Part shown: positions 25,935 to 38,909 of the stretch, in pieces | How positions within the stretch are numbered: position 1 is the first letter of the stretch | How the letters are laid out: every line of letters begins with the position of its first letter | Assembly: GCF_041146395.1 (NCBI RefSeq) | Contig: NC_090990.1 | Location: 49,521,501 to 49,585,500 of the forward strand | Direction of reading: 5' to 3' | DNA: 64,000 bases | From: Eulemur rufifrons | Taxonomy: Eukaryota > Chordata > Mammalia > Primates > Lemuridae | Notes under the pieces: model-generated | Seen by the model: only the letters and a program-made list of their open reading frames with translations | Databases searched by the model: none | Told to the model about the DNA's origin: nothing | Made by a program: the position numbers and the translations under genes

Positions 25935-26440
25935 AAACTATTTGGAAATTGGATTGGAAGGTTCTAGAGTGAAACTAGGGAGACCAGTTGAGAGGATGTT
26001 ACAGTAGCAGCAGACAGATGGGTAGACTTTAAACTTCATTAAGCACTTGTAAAATTAGGGTATTCCAAAAGCATCCCATTAAGCAGAATAAGAAATGGTC
26101 TCTGCCTTTCAGCAATTTACAAGATAAAAATACACCCAATTAATTGCTTTATAAGGCAAATTATATTGAGTACTGTAAAAATAGGAATAAAATTTTTTTT
26201 GTAAAAACAGTGGTGAGAAGAGTTACTTGTATAAACTTTTATTTATTGAGTTCATTTTTAAAATCTCTAGTGTCTAACATACAGTGCTTAATAGTTTGTT
26301 ACACTTCTGGATGAAAGATTTAAAGAGCTCTTTTGAAAAGATGGCGTTAGAACTGAGCCATGAAGGATGGGTAACCTATTGGTAGGTAGGTGGAAAAGTA
26401 GAAGCAGGATGTTTTCAATGGAGACATCATGCCTGGGAGT
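25935..26440 (-). mobile_element. L2-like fragments
   Basis: 'gaaactagggagaccagttg' at 25970 and 'agaactgagccatgaaggat', 'cctgggagtaggtgctttaa' at 26348-26450 resemble L2 3' pieces in rearranged order. Confidence 0.4.
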
Positions 26441-26461
26441 AGGTGCTTTAAATTAAGGGTA

Positions 26462-26622
26462 CCCTGCCTGGTGTGGTGGCACGTGGTTTTAGTCCCTGCT
26501 GAGGCTCAGGCAGGAGGATCACGTAAGCTGGAGAGCTCAAGGCTATAGCGCACTATGATCGTGCTTGTGAGTAGCCATTGCACTCCAGCCTGGGCAACAT
26601 AGTGAGATCCTAGCTCTTAAAA
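26462..26622 (+). mobile_element. 7SL-derived monomer (FLAM-like)
   Basis: A single-arm element. After the tggtggcacgtg... region it reads agcgcactatgatcgtgctt, then gtgagtagccattgcactcc, then the agcctgggcaacatagtgag end. This is closer to 7SL RNA than to dimeric Alu. The flanks ttaagggtacc / ttaaggtaact look like a diverged duplication. Confidence 0.7.
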
Positions 26623-27639
26623 AAAACTTAAGGTAACTTTAATTGAAACCTAGAGTTGGAGAAATTGTAGGTAGGGAAGCTGGAAATGTCCTCTGGGGTT
26701 TACATGTAATTCCAAATTGAGTTCTTCATAAGTAGGAGGGTCTTGGGTAGTCAGTGCCTTCCTCAAACTTCTTTGGTGGCATAATTGTCATTGTTTTTCA
26801 TAGCAAAGTGTGGAGGGATTGTAGTGGAAAGAAACTGGAGCTCAGCTCAGATGATGCCACAGCGATTTAGGTGAGACCTAAGGTGAAAGTAACGGATAAC
26901 AGAGGATTGGTGAGGGTGTTACCAAAAGCTTAGCACTTGTCCATGAGGCCAAATGAGGACAAGTAGTTTGGGGAGGAAGGAAAGACACATGTTATTACTT
27001 TGCCAGCAGAGGAGGAGGATGGAGACTCCTGTCTGAAATGCCATCGTCCTAATAATAAGCAGAAATAACAGAGCTTTTAAAGGATGGGTTCTCAGCTTCA
27101 GGCAATTACTGTTCAACTAAAGTTAATGATTCTGATCATCTCATCTCAGCTGAAGACAATCTTGTGACCTTTACCTAGGACCTCCCTTAACCGGGTCCAG
27201 GCTGGGTGGTCTCTTGTTCTACAGATAACAAAAGACTTACCCTACCCCTCCCAACCACTGGCCAGAGGCAGGGACGGAGGCAGGGAGGCAGGGACGCAGG
27301 CTTTAGTTCTCAAAAAAGAGTGCAGGATGTGTTAAAGAGACAGAAAATATTTTCACCATTTCCCCCACCCCCAGGCCATTCCCTCTGTTGGGATATGAGG
27401 GGATTGAGGAGGTAGTGATGGCAGTACCTGATATGACTATATGAGGTGGTGGTCCGGGGCTGAGCCAGATGCGGCTCTTTGAACTTGAATGGTTGTGGGG
27501 AAAGTGGTCCCATTTAACAGAAGGAGGGCAGTCCATACTTAAAGAGGATAACGATCTTAACATACCTGTGGGAAGTTTTTGGGTGGAGGCATCCATTGGC
27601 CTTTGGCATAGCAAGTAGTAGGCACAGGAATTGTCTATA

Positions 27640-27790
27640 TGTCATGGAGAAAAGATAGCTGGGCTTTGGAGTCCAGCTCTTAACTGTCTTTGTAAACTTT
27701 GGGGGAAGTTAATTAATCTTGATTTCCGAGGGGTCAGATGGGGTCATCTATGTAAAAATGCCTGGCAAGTAGGAGGCTTTTCTCTATTGT
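27640..27790 (+). mobile_element. MIR SINE, diverged
   Basis: 'ctgggctttggagtccagct' and 'ggtcatctatgtaaaaatgc', then 'ctggcaagtaggag', follow the MIR order loosely. Confidence 0.5.
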
Positions 27791-27799
27791 TTGTTCCTT

Positions 27800-28569
27800 T
27801 CTTCTCTGGACTCATAATGCTTTGATTTCATTTATAATCTTTCCCAGAGAATGTGGTGCTTTGAATGGAAGCACTGGCTCAGTCCAGTGGGATTTAGGCT
27901 ATGTGTACCACCCAGCAAAGGCTACGAACACTTGCTCACTGCTTGTGAACCCTCTATTAATTGTGGTGGCCTCTTTTTTATTCTCCTTTGAACTTGTATT
28001 GTGTTCAATCTTGTCCAAACAAATACCTGTGTTAAAGTAACATGTGTACCTCCCGGGATTTATAATTGCTTTTAAAAATTTGTGTCATAATTAAGATGGA
28101 GAGTTTTCTAAGTCTACCTGTTTGTCTGATTGGATAGATTTTTCTCAAGGTCTTTTAATGTGCTGGGCTGCTGATATATCTGATTCAACTTTTGCTCTGC
28201 TTTGTTTTCCTAACTCAACTGCTTTTATATTTTTTCTGCTATATGACCCCAATAGATCCTGATAAGAATAGCCAATGTAATCTGCAGGAGAGCTATAAAA
28301 TATTGATTGCATGTATGAGTACAGTTTCACAATTTTCTTAAATGGTAACTATAAATACTGTCTCAGGACATAATTTGGTTTTTCCAAAAGGGGGATTGAT
28401 TTTTTAACTTGCATTACTTCAGTGGCTTAGTTTTAAAAAATCAAAAATCTAGCTTGGAGCAAGACAAAAGTGCAAGATCTCTTTTCCATTGAACTGATTG
28501 TTTTGTTTGGTTTTCTAGGGTTCTTAGGGACTAAATACTGTGCATAACCATGAGTTAAGTTTAATTATT
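27800..28569. other. Unassigned intronic stretch
   Basis: AT-rich DNA with no repeat, exon or motif that I recognise. Confidence 0.35.
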
Positions 28570-29010
28570 TGTTCCATTTCTTAATGTCTTAGAATTGGAG
28601 GAATTGGAAGGGATTGTAAATTATTCTGTTCAAGTGGCCGTTCTGTGCTGGATCCCTTCTATATAGCAGCTGACAGCTAACTCGCCTCCTCTGGAAGCAG
28701 GCTCTTTCATTGCTGGATAGGTCTAATTGTTGAAAGATTTTTTGCCTTATACCGAGATGAAAGCAAACTCCTTGAAACTGCCATCCATAAACTGTCATCC
28801 ATTTGTCCAACTCAGTCTTCTGGTGTCACATAAATTAAATCCACTAGCTCTGCAGATAATTGAAAATGGTTGCTAGGCACCACATCCCTGATTTAAGTTG
28901 TCTCTTTTTTTCCCCCAGAAAAATAGCCCTAGTTCCTTCTACCATTCTTCCCATGATATCATTTCTAGTTTCTTTTTCACCATTCACCATGACCCTCTTA
29001 AACTATGATG
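28570..29010 (+). mobile_element. Ancient CR1/L3 LINE fragment
   Basis: The order of motifs fits the 3' part of L3: a 'ggtctaattgttgaaaga' region, 'gcaaactccttgaaactgccatcc', 'tagccctagttccttctacc', 'ttcttcccatgatatcattt' and 'caccattcaccatgaccctc'. No coding potential remains. Confidence 0.6.
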
Positions 29011-29103
29011 GTCACCGCTGAAAACTGGCTAAGTGGTGGAACCATTGTAGCTGTGGCAGATTTACTCTCCATATTCTGTTCTCTTTCTAAATGAACGCAG
29101 TAT

Positions 29104-30014
<911 letters not shown>

Positions 30015-30404
30015 CTATCTCGGTTAGCCTCATGAGAGCCTGTGGCATTTGGGGGGCATATGCTAGGGTCATCTCAGAACCTAAGTATAGACACTGGCTA
30101 CTCTAGGGTACTCAGATCTGTAGTACTACCCTTTGAGTTAGGGCTCACAGATCTTCTCCCTTGGTTCATGTTGAGGAATAGGATGGCTGTCTAGAAATGA
30201 TGGCAGGACAAAAATGCTGGGAGCGCATGGTGGAATTAACCCTTAGCCTAAATATTGCAGGACATCTATCAGCAATGAACAACACGTGACTAAATTTGTT
30301 CAAATTTGCTTTAATTATGGTTTATTTGGATTGTTTTCTATATATTGTTATTTTTGGAAATTCAGAACATACTGATTTATGCTAAATGTCTTGGTGGTGC
30401 AAAA

Positions 30405-30912
30405 CTCAGAGAGGTAGTAGAGTTGTGTTTAAGAGTCAGTGTAGGCTCTGGGCCGGGCACTGTGGCTCACACCTGTAATCCTAGCACTTTGGGAGACCAA
30501 GGCTGGAGGATTACTTGAGGCCAGGAGTGCAAGACCAGCTTGAGTATGAATGAGACCCTATCTCTACAAAAAAATAGAAAAATTAGTTGGGTGTGGTGAT
30601 GTGCACCTGTAGACCCAGCTACTTGGGAGGCTGAGGCAGGAGGATCATTTGAGCCCAGGAGTTCAAGGCTGCAGTGAGCTATGATGATACCACTGTACTC
30701 TTGCCTGGGTGACAGAGCGAGACCCTGTCTCCAAAAAGAGTATAGATTCTGGACCCAGATAGCTTGATTTGGAATCTGACTTGGCCATCCTAACTCTGTG
30801 ACCTTGGGCAAAGTAGCCAATATTTTTATATTTACTCATTTGTAAGTGAGAGTAATGGTGGAGCTACCTCATAGGGTTTTCTTGTGAATATTAAACAGGT
30901 TAATACGTGTTG
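30405..30912 (+). mobile_element. MIR SINE split by an Alu
   Basis: The left part is 30405-30451 (gtagagttgtgtttaagagt). The right part is 30745-30912 ('gattctggacccagatagct', 'aactctgtgaccttgggcaa', 'gctacctcatagggttttct'). Confidence 0.78.
30452..30735 (+). mobile_element. Alu SINE splitting a MIR
   Basis: A dimeric Alu, gggccgggcactgtggctca to agaccctgtctccaaaaa. It has a diverged duplication, agtgtaggctct / agtatagattct. MIR sequence continues across it. Confidence 0.9.
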
Positions 30913-31610
30913 GCAGGGCCAGGGCTAGAGTGAAGTGAGTAAGGCATTGTCCTCCAGTGAAAAATTTAAGGGGGCACCCAAAACATTCAGCAATCAAGTA
31001 TTAGTTGAATGCAATAAAATGGACAGAATACCAAGATTTTAAATAAATTCCAGGTCCAACAGTATTGGAATTAGGATGAGATAAATGAGAGTGAGTTGGG
31101 CAAGTACAAGGTTGGATCCTGTTTTTATTTAAAATTTTGGTAGTTTTTCATCATAGTTTTTTTGGGCATTAATTTTGATATTTTAACACATTGACTGCCA
31201 CACAAAAACCAGAAACTTTTCCTTGGAGCCACAGCATGTTATCACGAAAATAGAATTAAAACTTCAAGTATAATTTGAAGGTAAACATAAGTAGAAAAAT
31301 GAAATATATTGACTTCTGTTCATTTAATCCATATTTTGAGAATTGTCAACATTAATTGTAACAATAAAACATCAACAAGTAAGATTTTATATTTGCTTTA
31401 TGTGGCTCTGGGGTCAAAACTAGAGTGAGTTAAATACAACTCTCATGGCAGTTAATGTGTTAAAACATTGCATTAAATATTAATTATCTTGATCATTGGT
31501 TGTGATTTTTTTTTTTTTTTTTTTTTTTTGGTGACTTCTTCAATTTTTGGCCCAAGGCGAGTCCCTCACTACCTTACCCTCAGTAGTGTGAGGTGTGTGT
31601 TGGTGTTTAT
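30912..31610. mobile_element. Possible older hAT-like DNA element hosting the piggyBac insertion
   Basis: The sequence around the piggyBac element looks like one older DNA repeat. The left part (cagggccagggctagag... gtaaggcattgtcctcc... gggggcaccc) resembles the inverted right part (ttttggcccaaggcgagtcc... ctaccttaccctc), as hAT-derived repeats do. A run of about 24 T (31508-31531) lies inside. Family and exact ends are uncertain. Confidence 0.35.
31187..31459. mobile_element. Non-autonomous piggyBac element (MITE)
   Basis: A 273-bp AT-rich element with near-perfect terminal inverted repeats, cacattgactgcca at the left and ggcagttaatgtg at the right (12 of 13 match when inverted). It is flanked on both sides by TTAA (31183-31186 and 31460-31463), the target duplication specific to piggyBac transposases. 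It has no coding capacity and must have been moved in trans. Short piggyBac elements of recent age are known from mouse lemur; which named family this is cannot be settled here. Confidence 0.85.
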
Positions 31611-32310
31611 TGTTAGTAGTTGATTACTACGGGGTTAATTTGGTAGAGGTAATGAATTTTCAGAGCCTCTTAGAAAGATTCTTTCCCCCCCAGGATAAAT
31701 GTTTCTGTTAGGTTGTCTCAGTGCCCATCCAAATCTCATGACCACAATGCATTTTAGGATATTAGAGATGTCATGCTTTCTTGTCTTCTATTACAGGTGA
31801 TTTGAATGTCACGTTTTAAACACTGTGGAGCTCAAACTCCAGAAAATAAAAAATGCATGCACTTATGCGCAGAGGAGCCTAGCCAAACCAAACAGCCCTG
31901 AAACACTGCCTCTCCTTGATGGCTGGGATTGTGAAAGACAGCCACAGATGGTGGCTGAGCTGGCTGGAACTACTGTTAGTCGGCAGAAGATGTTCTAAGT
32001 GACAGCAGCCAGGAACTCCCTAGGGGGTGGCAAGTGATGTTTCTAGAAGTTACATTATGATGATAGAATCTCTCTGTAATGCTAGTTCTGTTCCTGTTTG
32101 CCTTAGTTATATCTTGGAAATCTGTTACATGGTTAGTGGCTAATGAAAGGCAAAAATAAAAATAAAAACAGCAGAATCAACTATTCAAAGCTTTGTTCTT
32201 GATGGTCCCAAGTGTTGCTCCAGGCAAAGCAGCTCTGTTTGGGGTTTCAGGTAAGGCAGCTCCCCAGTGGGGTGTCATTCCTATTGTAGCCCTTTGTCTG
32301 TCTTGTGTTT
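31611..32310. other. Unassigned intronic stretch
   Basis: No repeat family, exon or regulatory motif is recognised. Confidence 0.35.
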
Positions 32311-32317
32311 TCTTCTT

Positions 32318-32606
32318 CTTCTTTTTTTTTTTTTTTTGAGACAAAGTCTCACTGTGTTGCCCTTGGTAGAGTGCCGAGGCGTCAACCTAGCTCACAGCAA
32401 CCTCAAACTCCTGGATTCAAGAGATCCTCCTGCCTCAGCCTCCCAAGTAGCTGGGCCTACAGGCGTGTGCCACGACATCCCGCTAATTTTTCTATTTTTA
32501 GTAGAGACCGGATCTCACTCTTTCTCAGGCTGGTCTCGAACTCCTGAGCTCAAGTGATCATCCCAGAGTGCTAGGATCATAGGTGTGAGCCACTGAGCCT
32601 GATCCT
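32318..32606 (-). mobile_element. Alu SINE
   Basis: A reverse Alu starting with a 17-T run and 'gagacaaagtctcactg', ending gccactgagcctgatcc. It has the strepsirrhine-like right-arm variant 'gtagagtgccgaggcgtca'. Confidence 0.9.
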
Positions 32607-32609
32607 TCT

Positions 32610-34555
32610 TTTTTTTGGTACAGATTTATTTGATGTTTCTTTTTGTACAAAGTAGCAGAAATAGCTGCTCCTAAAAGAGCCTGTAAGGTCCTGTAAACTG
32701 GATGTTGCTGATGCTTCTCATAAAATATGTAGGGCTGAATAGACTAATGATTATTAGCAGTATCCAGTTTAACTTTACTTAAAGATTTTGTCATGCTTTT
32801 AAATTGCAAAGAAGTGGAATCTGATTGTATACTTGAGAAGTGGAATGAGTTTAAAATGTAACTTTATTTTGTTGGCTGTGGCCAGACATTGCTGCCTCGG
32901 TGAGGTGGCTCTACTGTACCAAGCTGATCATCTTTAGAGACTGCAGGTATCTTCTGATTTAGCATTTTTGGAAAAAAAAGGGGGTGGAGGGGAAATTCTT
33001 GTCTCAAGAGAATGTGTCACCTTCTTTGTACCAATTTTTAGAGAGCAGCTGTGGCAGCTGCTGAACTATATAAGCCTGCTTTGTTTTCTTCCTTTCATTT
33101 GGCAGGTGGAGAAAGTGTGAAGATTTTACAGTGACTCTAAAATTAGTATATCTGGTGGAGCATTCATTCTCACATATGTGCTATTTGGAATAGCAGTACG
33201 GCATAGAAGAAGATGGTAGAGACCTGGGTATAGGATAAGCTTAGGGGTTGAGATTGAGGAGCTCATAATACTACAGGCAGTTTGATTTATGAGGGAAACA
33301 CCTGCAGATATCCAGGAACTCACTGGAATGGAGACAACCATGGGAATAGGTTGTCCTACCCAGAAAGCAAGCTGGCAGAGTTTAGTGTTTCCGATTGGAT
33401 AATTTAGCGACTCATTTTTAGATTAATTAGTGAAGTAAGACTTCCAGAGTGGCAAGATGAAACCCAGTGCTTTCTTCTCTTTCTTCTCACTACTTCTGCT
33501 TCTGGGCCCGCTTGCACTGAGTTTTCAAAAGATTTTCGAAACACAGATTCTGGTCGTTAGTGTTGAGTCATTCCAATGTGCGGCATGGTGGTGACTGTGC
33601 TATGTGGAGGACATGTTCTCACAGTGGGGGTGATTATTGACCCCTGGTCTGTGGCACTCGGCTGGTCCTATTACCAACGTCTTTCTTACTTAACCAGAAT
33701 ATCAGGTATCCCTGTCCTCCAGCATTATCTATTAAATTAGAAAGACGTGGCCTTCATTGTTTACTCGGTGGGTACACAGTAACTACACTACTGTCTGTAG
33801 TGCGGGCTATTCTCCCTAGTCACCTCATCCTCAGATTTCATGCTTCTGGAATTTTTCACTTCTGCTTTACAGTCTTGCAAGGGCTGCCCTTTTCTGCATG
33901 ACTTCACCCCATGTTAGACACTACCCTTATTTTTTCCTTTTCCCAAAGGACTGCTAATGTAAGGTGGTTGTATTGAAGGGTTGGGGTGATGGGGACTAGA
34001 GTCTGGCACAAGCACTTGATGTGGCATATTAGACACCAGTGTCCTAAAAACCCATCAGCTGTTCCCCATCCACCCCTCCAGCCAGTGCCTGCCCCTCCCC
34101 TAGCTTAGGGTTCAACTTGTTGACTTCTTGCTCTTTTTCCTTCTGGGAAACTTTGCTCTTTTTCTGTCTCTCAGCTTTCAACCCTCTAATACCTGCTGCT
34201 TTCTAATCCAGAACAGTTTCCTTCTTCACCCTCAAACCCCAAGATAAACCCTAGCCTTACCTTTGATTCACCAAACACTGGTTAAATTGCTTTCCCTGAA
34301 CAAAGGGCTCAGAACAAAGCATAGGCAGAAGTTTTGACACTTTAGTGGATTTTGTTTTAAACTTGATTAAATTTTTAGATAGAGTTTCTTATTTTCCCCC
34401 AAGTGCCTGAGAAAGAGAGGAACATTACAGAGATTGAATTTCCCTTTGGCAAAGACAGACCCTCAAGTGTCAGGGTTTTTTATTATTTTTTTCTCACTAT
34501 ACTTGATTTGGCTTCTCTTTCTTCCTTTTTCCTTTTTCCTTTCTTTATTTATTCA
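32610..34555. other. Long repeat-poor intronic stretch
   Basis: About 1.9 kb in which I recognise no interspersed repeat and no coding exon. A G run (ggggtggaggggaaattc) occurs near 32981. Absence of repeats over this length is mildly unusual for the window and may reflect unrecognised old repeats or constraint. Confidence 0.35.
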
Positions 34556-34559
34556 CTTA

Positions 34560-34930
34560 CTCAATTTAAAAAATATTGATGGTATCCCTTGGCCCCTGAA
34601 CCTTTGTTGAAGTCAGTCCGCTGAACAAGACCTGCCCCGGAGGTGTTCTCAGTTCACTAGGGGACAGGGCCAGATGATTGAACGAAGTATGATAGTGGGG
34701 GAGGAAGAGACTAATTGTTTGAGGAAGTGAGGGAAGGCTGAGGAGGCAGAGTACAGGCTCTGGGATCGCTTTGCCTGGGAAGCCAGCCAAGCCAGGCAAG
34801 CTACTCAGACACTTTCTATCTCCACTTCTTTAGCCACACACTAAGAATGATAATTAATGGTCCTACCTCATAGGGTTGCTGTAAGAATTAAATGAGATAA
34901 TGCATATAAGGGAGTATAAAGATTTGGCCC
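34560..34930. mobile_element. L2 fragment followed by MIR
   Basis: 34560-34700 (reverse L2-like: 'aatattgatggtatcccttg', 'gttctcagttcactagggga') and 34744-34930 (plus MIR: 'gtacaggctctgggatcgct', 'cctacctcatagggttgctg', 'aaatgagataatgcatataa'). Confidence 0.6.
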
Positions 34931-36340
34931 AATATTTTTTTATATCTTTTTAATGTGACTCAACAGTAGGAATTAGATGAACCTTGCAAGTAAGGGAGGC
35001 ACATTTTAAGATTTACAATATTTTCCCTTTTTGTGTACAAAACACTTTTTCGTTTTAAGAAACCAAAAGAGTGGTCTTGATGGCAATTTGACAGCGACTG
35101 GTCCAGTACTTAATAAGTGTTTAATTACTGTTGCATCTGGTGTCATTATTGTTGTTCTTGCTGGGTGTTGATGGGTGATTGCATGTGGGCCCACTCAGAC
35201 AACCCCTTGCCCTCGCTGCAAGCTGAGCAGGCCCTGTCGGAAGAGAGTGTCAGCATCTGCTCTCTCCCTTTCCCCCCTTCCCTTTGGGAGGCTCGTGAGC
35301 AGAACACATTTTTGGTGCTCTCTCATGGCAGCAGTAGCAATCCATCCTGTCTGAGCAGATGGCACTGGAGAACAGCAGCTCGGCTCACGCTGGTCTGCAG
35401 CCAAGATCCTGCTCAGGAGGCAGCCGGCAAGGTGCACGACACAGCAAGATTCACGCTCTGGGCCTTCTGTGATGGCAAGGAATTACTGTTTGTGTTGCTT
35501 TAAAAGTGAAATGCTTCCCTGTCCTCTGAATGGGGCTAGTATTTGGGCTGTGCTCAGGTTTCGGGGAGGCTGTTCTGTGGTTTATGCCGAGTGAGAAAAT
35601 CTAGAGAGCCCATGAGATTTCAAGTGTAATCCTACTCCATGGGGCTGAAAGTGTCTCACATGGTGGATACCAGGGCAGATTTGCAGAATGTGAGTTTGAG
35701 AAGATGGTTAAACACTCTGGGTCTAAAACTCTTCTACGATTTTGGCAAACCTTTTAGATTACTTGCCTTTTTCCTATTTGCTCCTTTGCCCAACTTCTGT
35801 TGCAACCATTCCAATCTGCTTTTCTCCTCTGCTGCTTATATAAAGCAGCATGTGGTACTACACCAGATGTTCATGGTGTGTTTATAAATGCCTGTGTTCC
35901 TATCCTGGGCCAAGAAAATACTCTCAGGACATCCAAAATTTTTTGGCTTATGAAACTCCAACGTCTTTTACTTTCATGATTTATTTATTTTTAAAATGAG
36001 GCTACTACACTATTTTGTTCTTTGAATCAGTATGAAGGGTCAAATAATAATTGATCTGCTGGTGGGGTGAGAAAGCTTAAGGGTGAAGAATCTGCTGGGT
36101 GTCCTTTGTACTTAGAGAGTGGATCACCTTCCTTTTCAGTAATGCCAGCCCCACCCCTACCCAAAGTCATGGCTATCGTCCATGCATCTTTTTATCTTGG
36201 CTGTTATAGAAACATACCCACTGCCAACACGTTTCTGGACCCAGGGTACAAAATTAGACTAAGTGAATATAAATATCCAGTCTGTCTAGAGAGAAAGAGC
36301 AAAGAGGCCTAACAAAGCATCGACCCTTATTCCCAGGAAG
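34931..36340. other. Repeat-poor intronic stretch
   Basis: 35190-35480 is richer in GC than its surroundings and carries a 128-codon open frame on plus and an 81-codon frame on minus. Neither resembles a known protein, and no splice signals with AK4 phase were found. It is more likely regulatory or neutral DNA. Confidence 0.35.
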
Positions 36341-36344
36341 TGTT

Positions 36345-36470
36345 CTAGGGAAAGTGTGGTAGAAAGAACACTAACCGATGATTCAGGCCTGAGTTCTGGT
36401 CCTGACTCCACACCTCATGTCTAGGATGGGTACAGTGTTTAGTTCCTTGGCTGCCCATGAAAGCAAAGAG
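36345..36470 (+). mobile_element. MIR SINE fragment
   Basis: 'agtgtggtagaaagaacact', 'ggcctgagttctggtcctga'; truncated by the Alu that follows. Confidence 0.6.
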
Positions 36471-36504
36471 ACTCTCCTTGGTGTTTTTGTGTTTTGTGTG
36501 TGGG

Positions 36505-36800
36505 GTTTTTTTTGGGAGACAGTGTCTTGTTGTGTTGCCTAGGCTGAAGTGCAGTGGCATGATCATAGTTCACTGTAACCTCGAGCTCCTGGACTCACAT
36601 GATCCTCCCGCCTCGCTTCCCGAGTAGCTAGGAGTATATGTGCTGGCTACCATGCCCAGCTAATTTTTAAAAATGTTTCTGTAGAGATGGGGTCTTACAA
36701 TGTTGGCCAGGCTGATCTCAAACTCCTGGCCTCAAGCATTCCTCCTACCTTGGCCTCCCAAAACACTGGGATTGCAGGTGTGACTAACTGTGCCTGGCCT
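36505..36800 (-). mobile_element. Alu SINE
   Basis: A reverse dimeric Alu from the T run (ggttttttttgggagacag) to gactaactgtgcctggcc; moderately diverged. Confidence 0.88.
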
Positions 36801-36959
36801 CTCTTTAAAGTCCTTCTCACCTTAGAGATGGAACTTCTGTGGCTTAAAGGAAGCTGGTGTGGTTTGAGGCATACTGGGGAGGTGGGTCCTCTACCCTTCA
36901 CGCAGGCCCAAAGCCAGGCAGGGGGTTGAAATCCTCCCGCTGAGGTAACAGGTAGAATG

Positions 36960-37082
36960 GCCCAACTCGCTTCCTGCAGATGAGGAAACTTGAGGCCATG
37001 ATAAGTGAAATACTTTGATGTGCCCGGAGTCCTGTGGGCAGTGAGTTGGAAGCAGAACTAAGCCAAAATTCCGGATTCCCCG
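36960..37082 (-). mobile_element. MIR SINE fragment
   Basis: 'ctgcagatgaggaaacttga' and 'gggcagtgagttggaagcag' mark a reverse MIR. Confidence 0.65.
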
Positions 37083-38450
37083 CCGGGAGATAATTCCTTG
37101 TTTCATATTTGCTCTTTGCCTCTTAATGAAGCCATTCTAATGTTTTTCAAAGGGTGTTGTCCCTTGGTAAAATATAGATGTCAGGAAGTAAATCACATTA
37201 TAAATTCTTTTATTTTCAGTCTCACAATTCGTGATAAAGAGATGCACATTTGTACTTTTGGACTCAAATCTAGGTTCAATGATAAATTTTGTTTTTTACT
37301 ATTAACCTACTTTTGACCTAGGTGAAAATTGATTACACAGATTTGAATAATGTTAGCTACAGTTTCCTTTGGTTAAACACCAATAGTAATTTTTCTCACC
37401 ATGAGCTAAATATCGTAGCCTGAGACTGAATGGCAAAGAAAAAAGGTATTGGAGACGGGTGCACTCCATGTGAAGTCTCTCTTTCCCTCAGAAGCATGTG
37501 GTCAGTGGGTTGATCCCACGGGGATCGTAGTCTGATGATATCCAAAGAAACAAAAATGAATAGGATTAAAATCTTAGTTTATGGTTTTAAAATCTTACTT
37601 TATGGTTGTAAAAGTTTTACAATTGTGTTTTATAGTAAACAAGTTATAAACGTATATTTGTTATCTTCTTTAGAAATAGCTTACAAATCCCTGCTGGCTT
37701 GTGATTTATTAGGAAACTTTTAGGGTAAAGCTTATCTGTGTCACACAGACACTTAGAAGAAGAGACAGCTCAAAGAGAAGCAGCTGGTATTTTGGTGGTC
37801 TAGCCTAGTGCAATCTCTCAGTTGAGGTGACTTCCAGGTATCTACATGTTAGTTGGAAAATGATAAGTTATTTCCTTAATGCTGAACTTTCTGCTTCTTC
37901 TGTTAGAGAACACTTTGGAGTCTTAATCTCAGAAATCTTTAAGAGTTGACTCATGCATTTTGTGGGTGTTTAAGAATGTCAGATAGCTTCAGGAGAGGCA
38001 AGCATCCACTTGCAGGAACAGATCCTTCCTTGTTTAAGAGATCAGGCTTGGGATCCAGATGCAACCTGTGATAATGACCTTTCTGCACCAGCTTGTGTAG
38101 ACTGAAGCAGTAGTTGTGAGAACCACTGACAACATGCACTAAACACCCAGTTATGTAGTCTAATTGAGTAACAGAATGCTTTGCTTAATTCGGTAGTCTA
38201 TTTTACTCAGTTATTCATGGCTTGTCAAAGGATTAGACTATAAGATAGCATTTAAAGAAAACATTGCTGCATGTAATTTTGATTCTTACTGTGTGAATGG
38301 GAAGGCTTTTCTGAGTGTTAATTGCCTTAAAGTCATAACTATGGCTATCAGGATGGTTGAACTATACAATAGATAAAAGATATGGTATGGGGTTTATTGA
38401 GAAGAAAATTAATTCAATGATTTATGGGGCCCTGTGGATAAAGATGGAGA
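37083..38450. other. Unassigned intronic stretch
   Basis: AT-rich, with no repeat, exon or motif that I recognise. A local direct repeat occurs at 37570-37610 (tagtttatggttttaaaatc / ttactttatggttgtaaaag). Confidence 0.35.
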
Positions 38451-38470
38451 GTTTAAAGGTACGGTATTTC

Positions 38471-38841
<371 letters not shown>

Positions 38842-38909
38842 AAAGGTATGGTATTTCTTCATCTCAAGTAGAGTAGCTCTTTATTGATTATTAAAATAAG
38901 ATAGTTTCT

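Noticed and set aside
32305..32557. Open frames with 'SASQVAG' or '[10 protein letters not shown]' type sequence, seen at many places
   Set aside because: These are translations of Alu elements (also at 45914, 41323, 62816, 57409, 7162, 30467, 38469), not genes.
35117..35503. A 128-codon open frame in the intron
   Set aside because: No recognisable protein similarity and no splice sites matching AK4 phase; an opposing 81-codon frame exists in the same interval.
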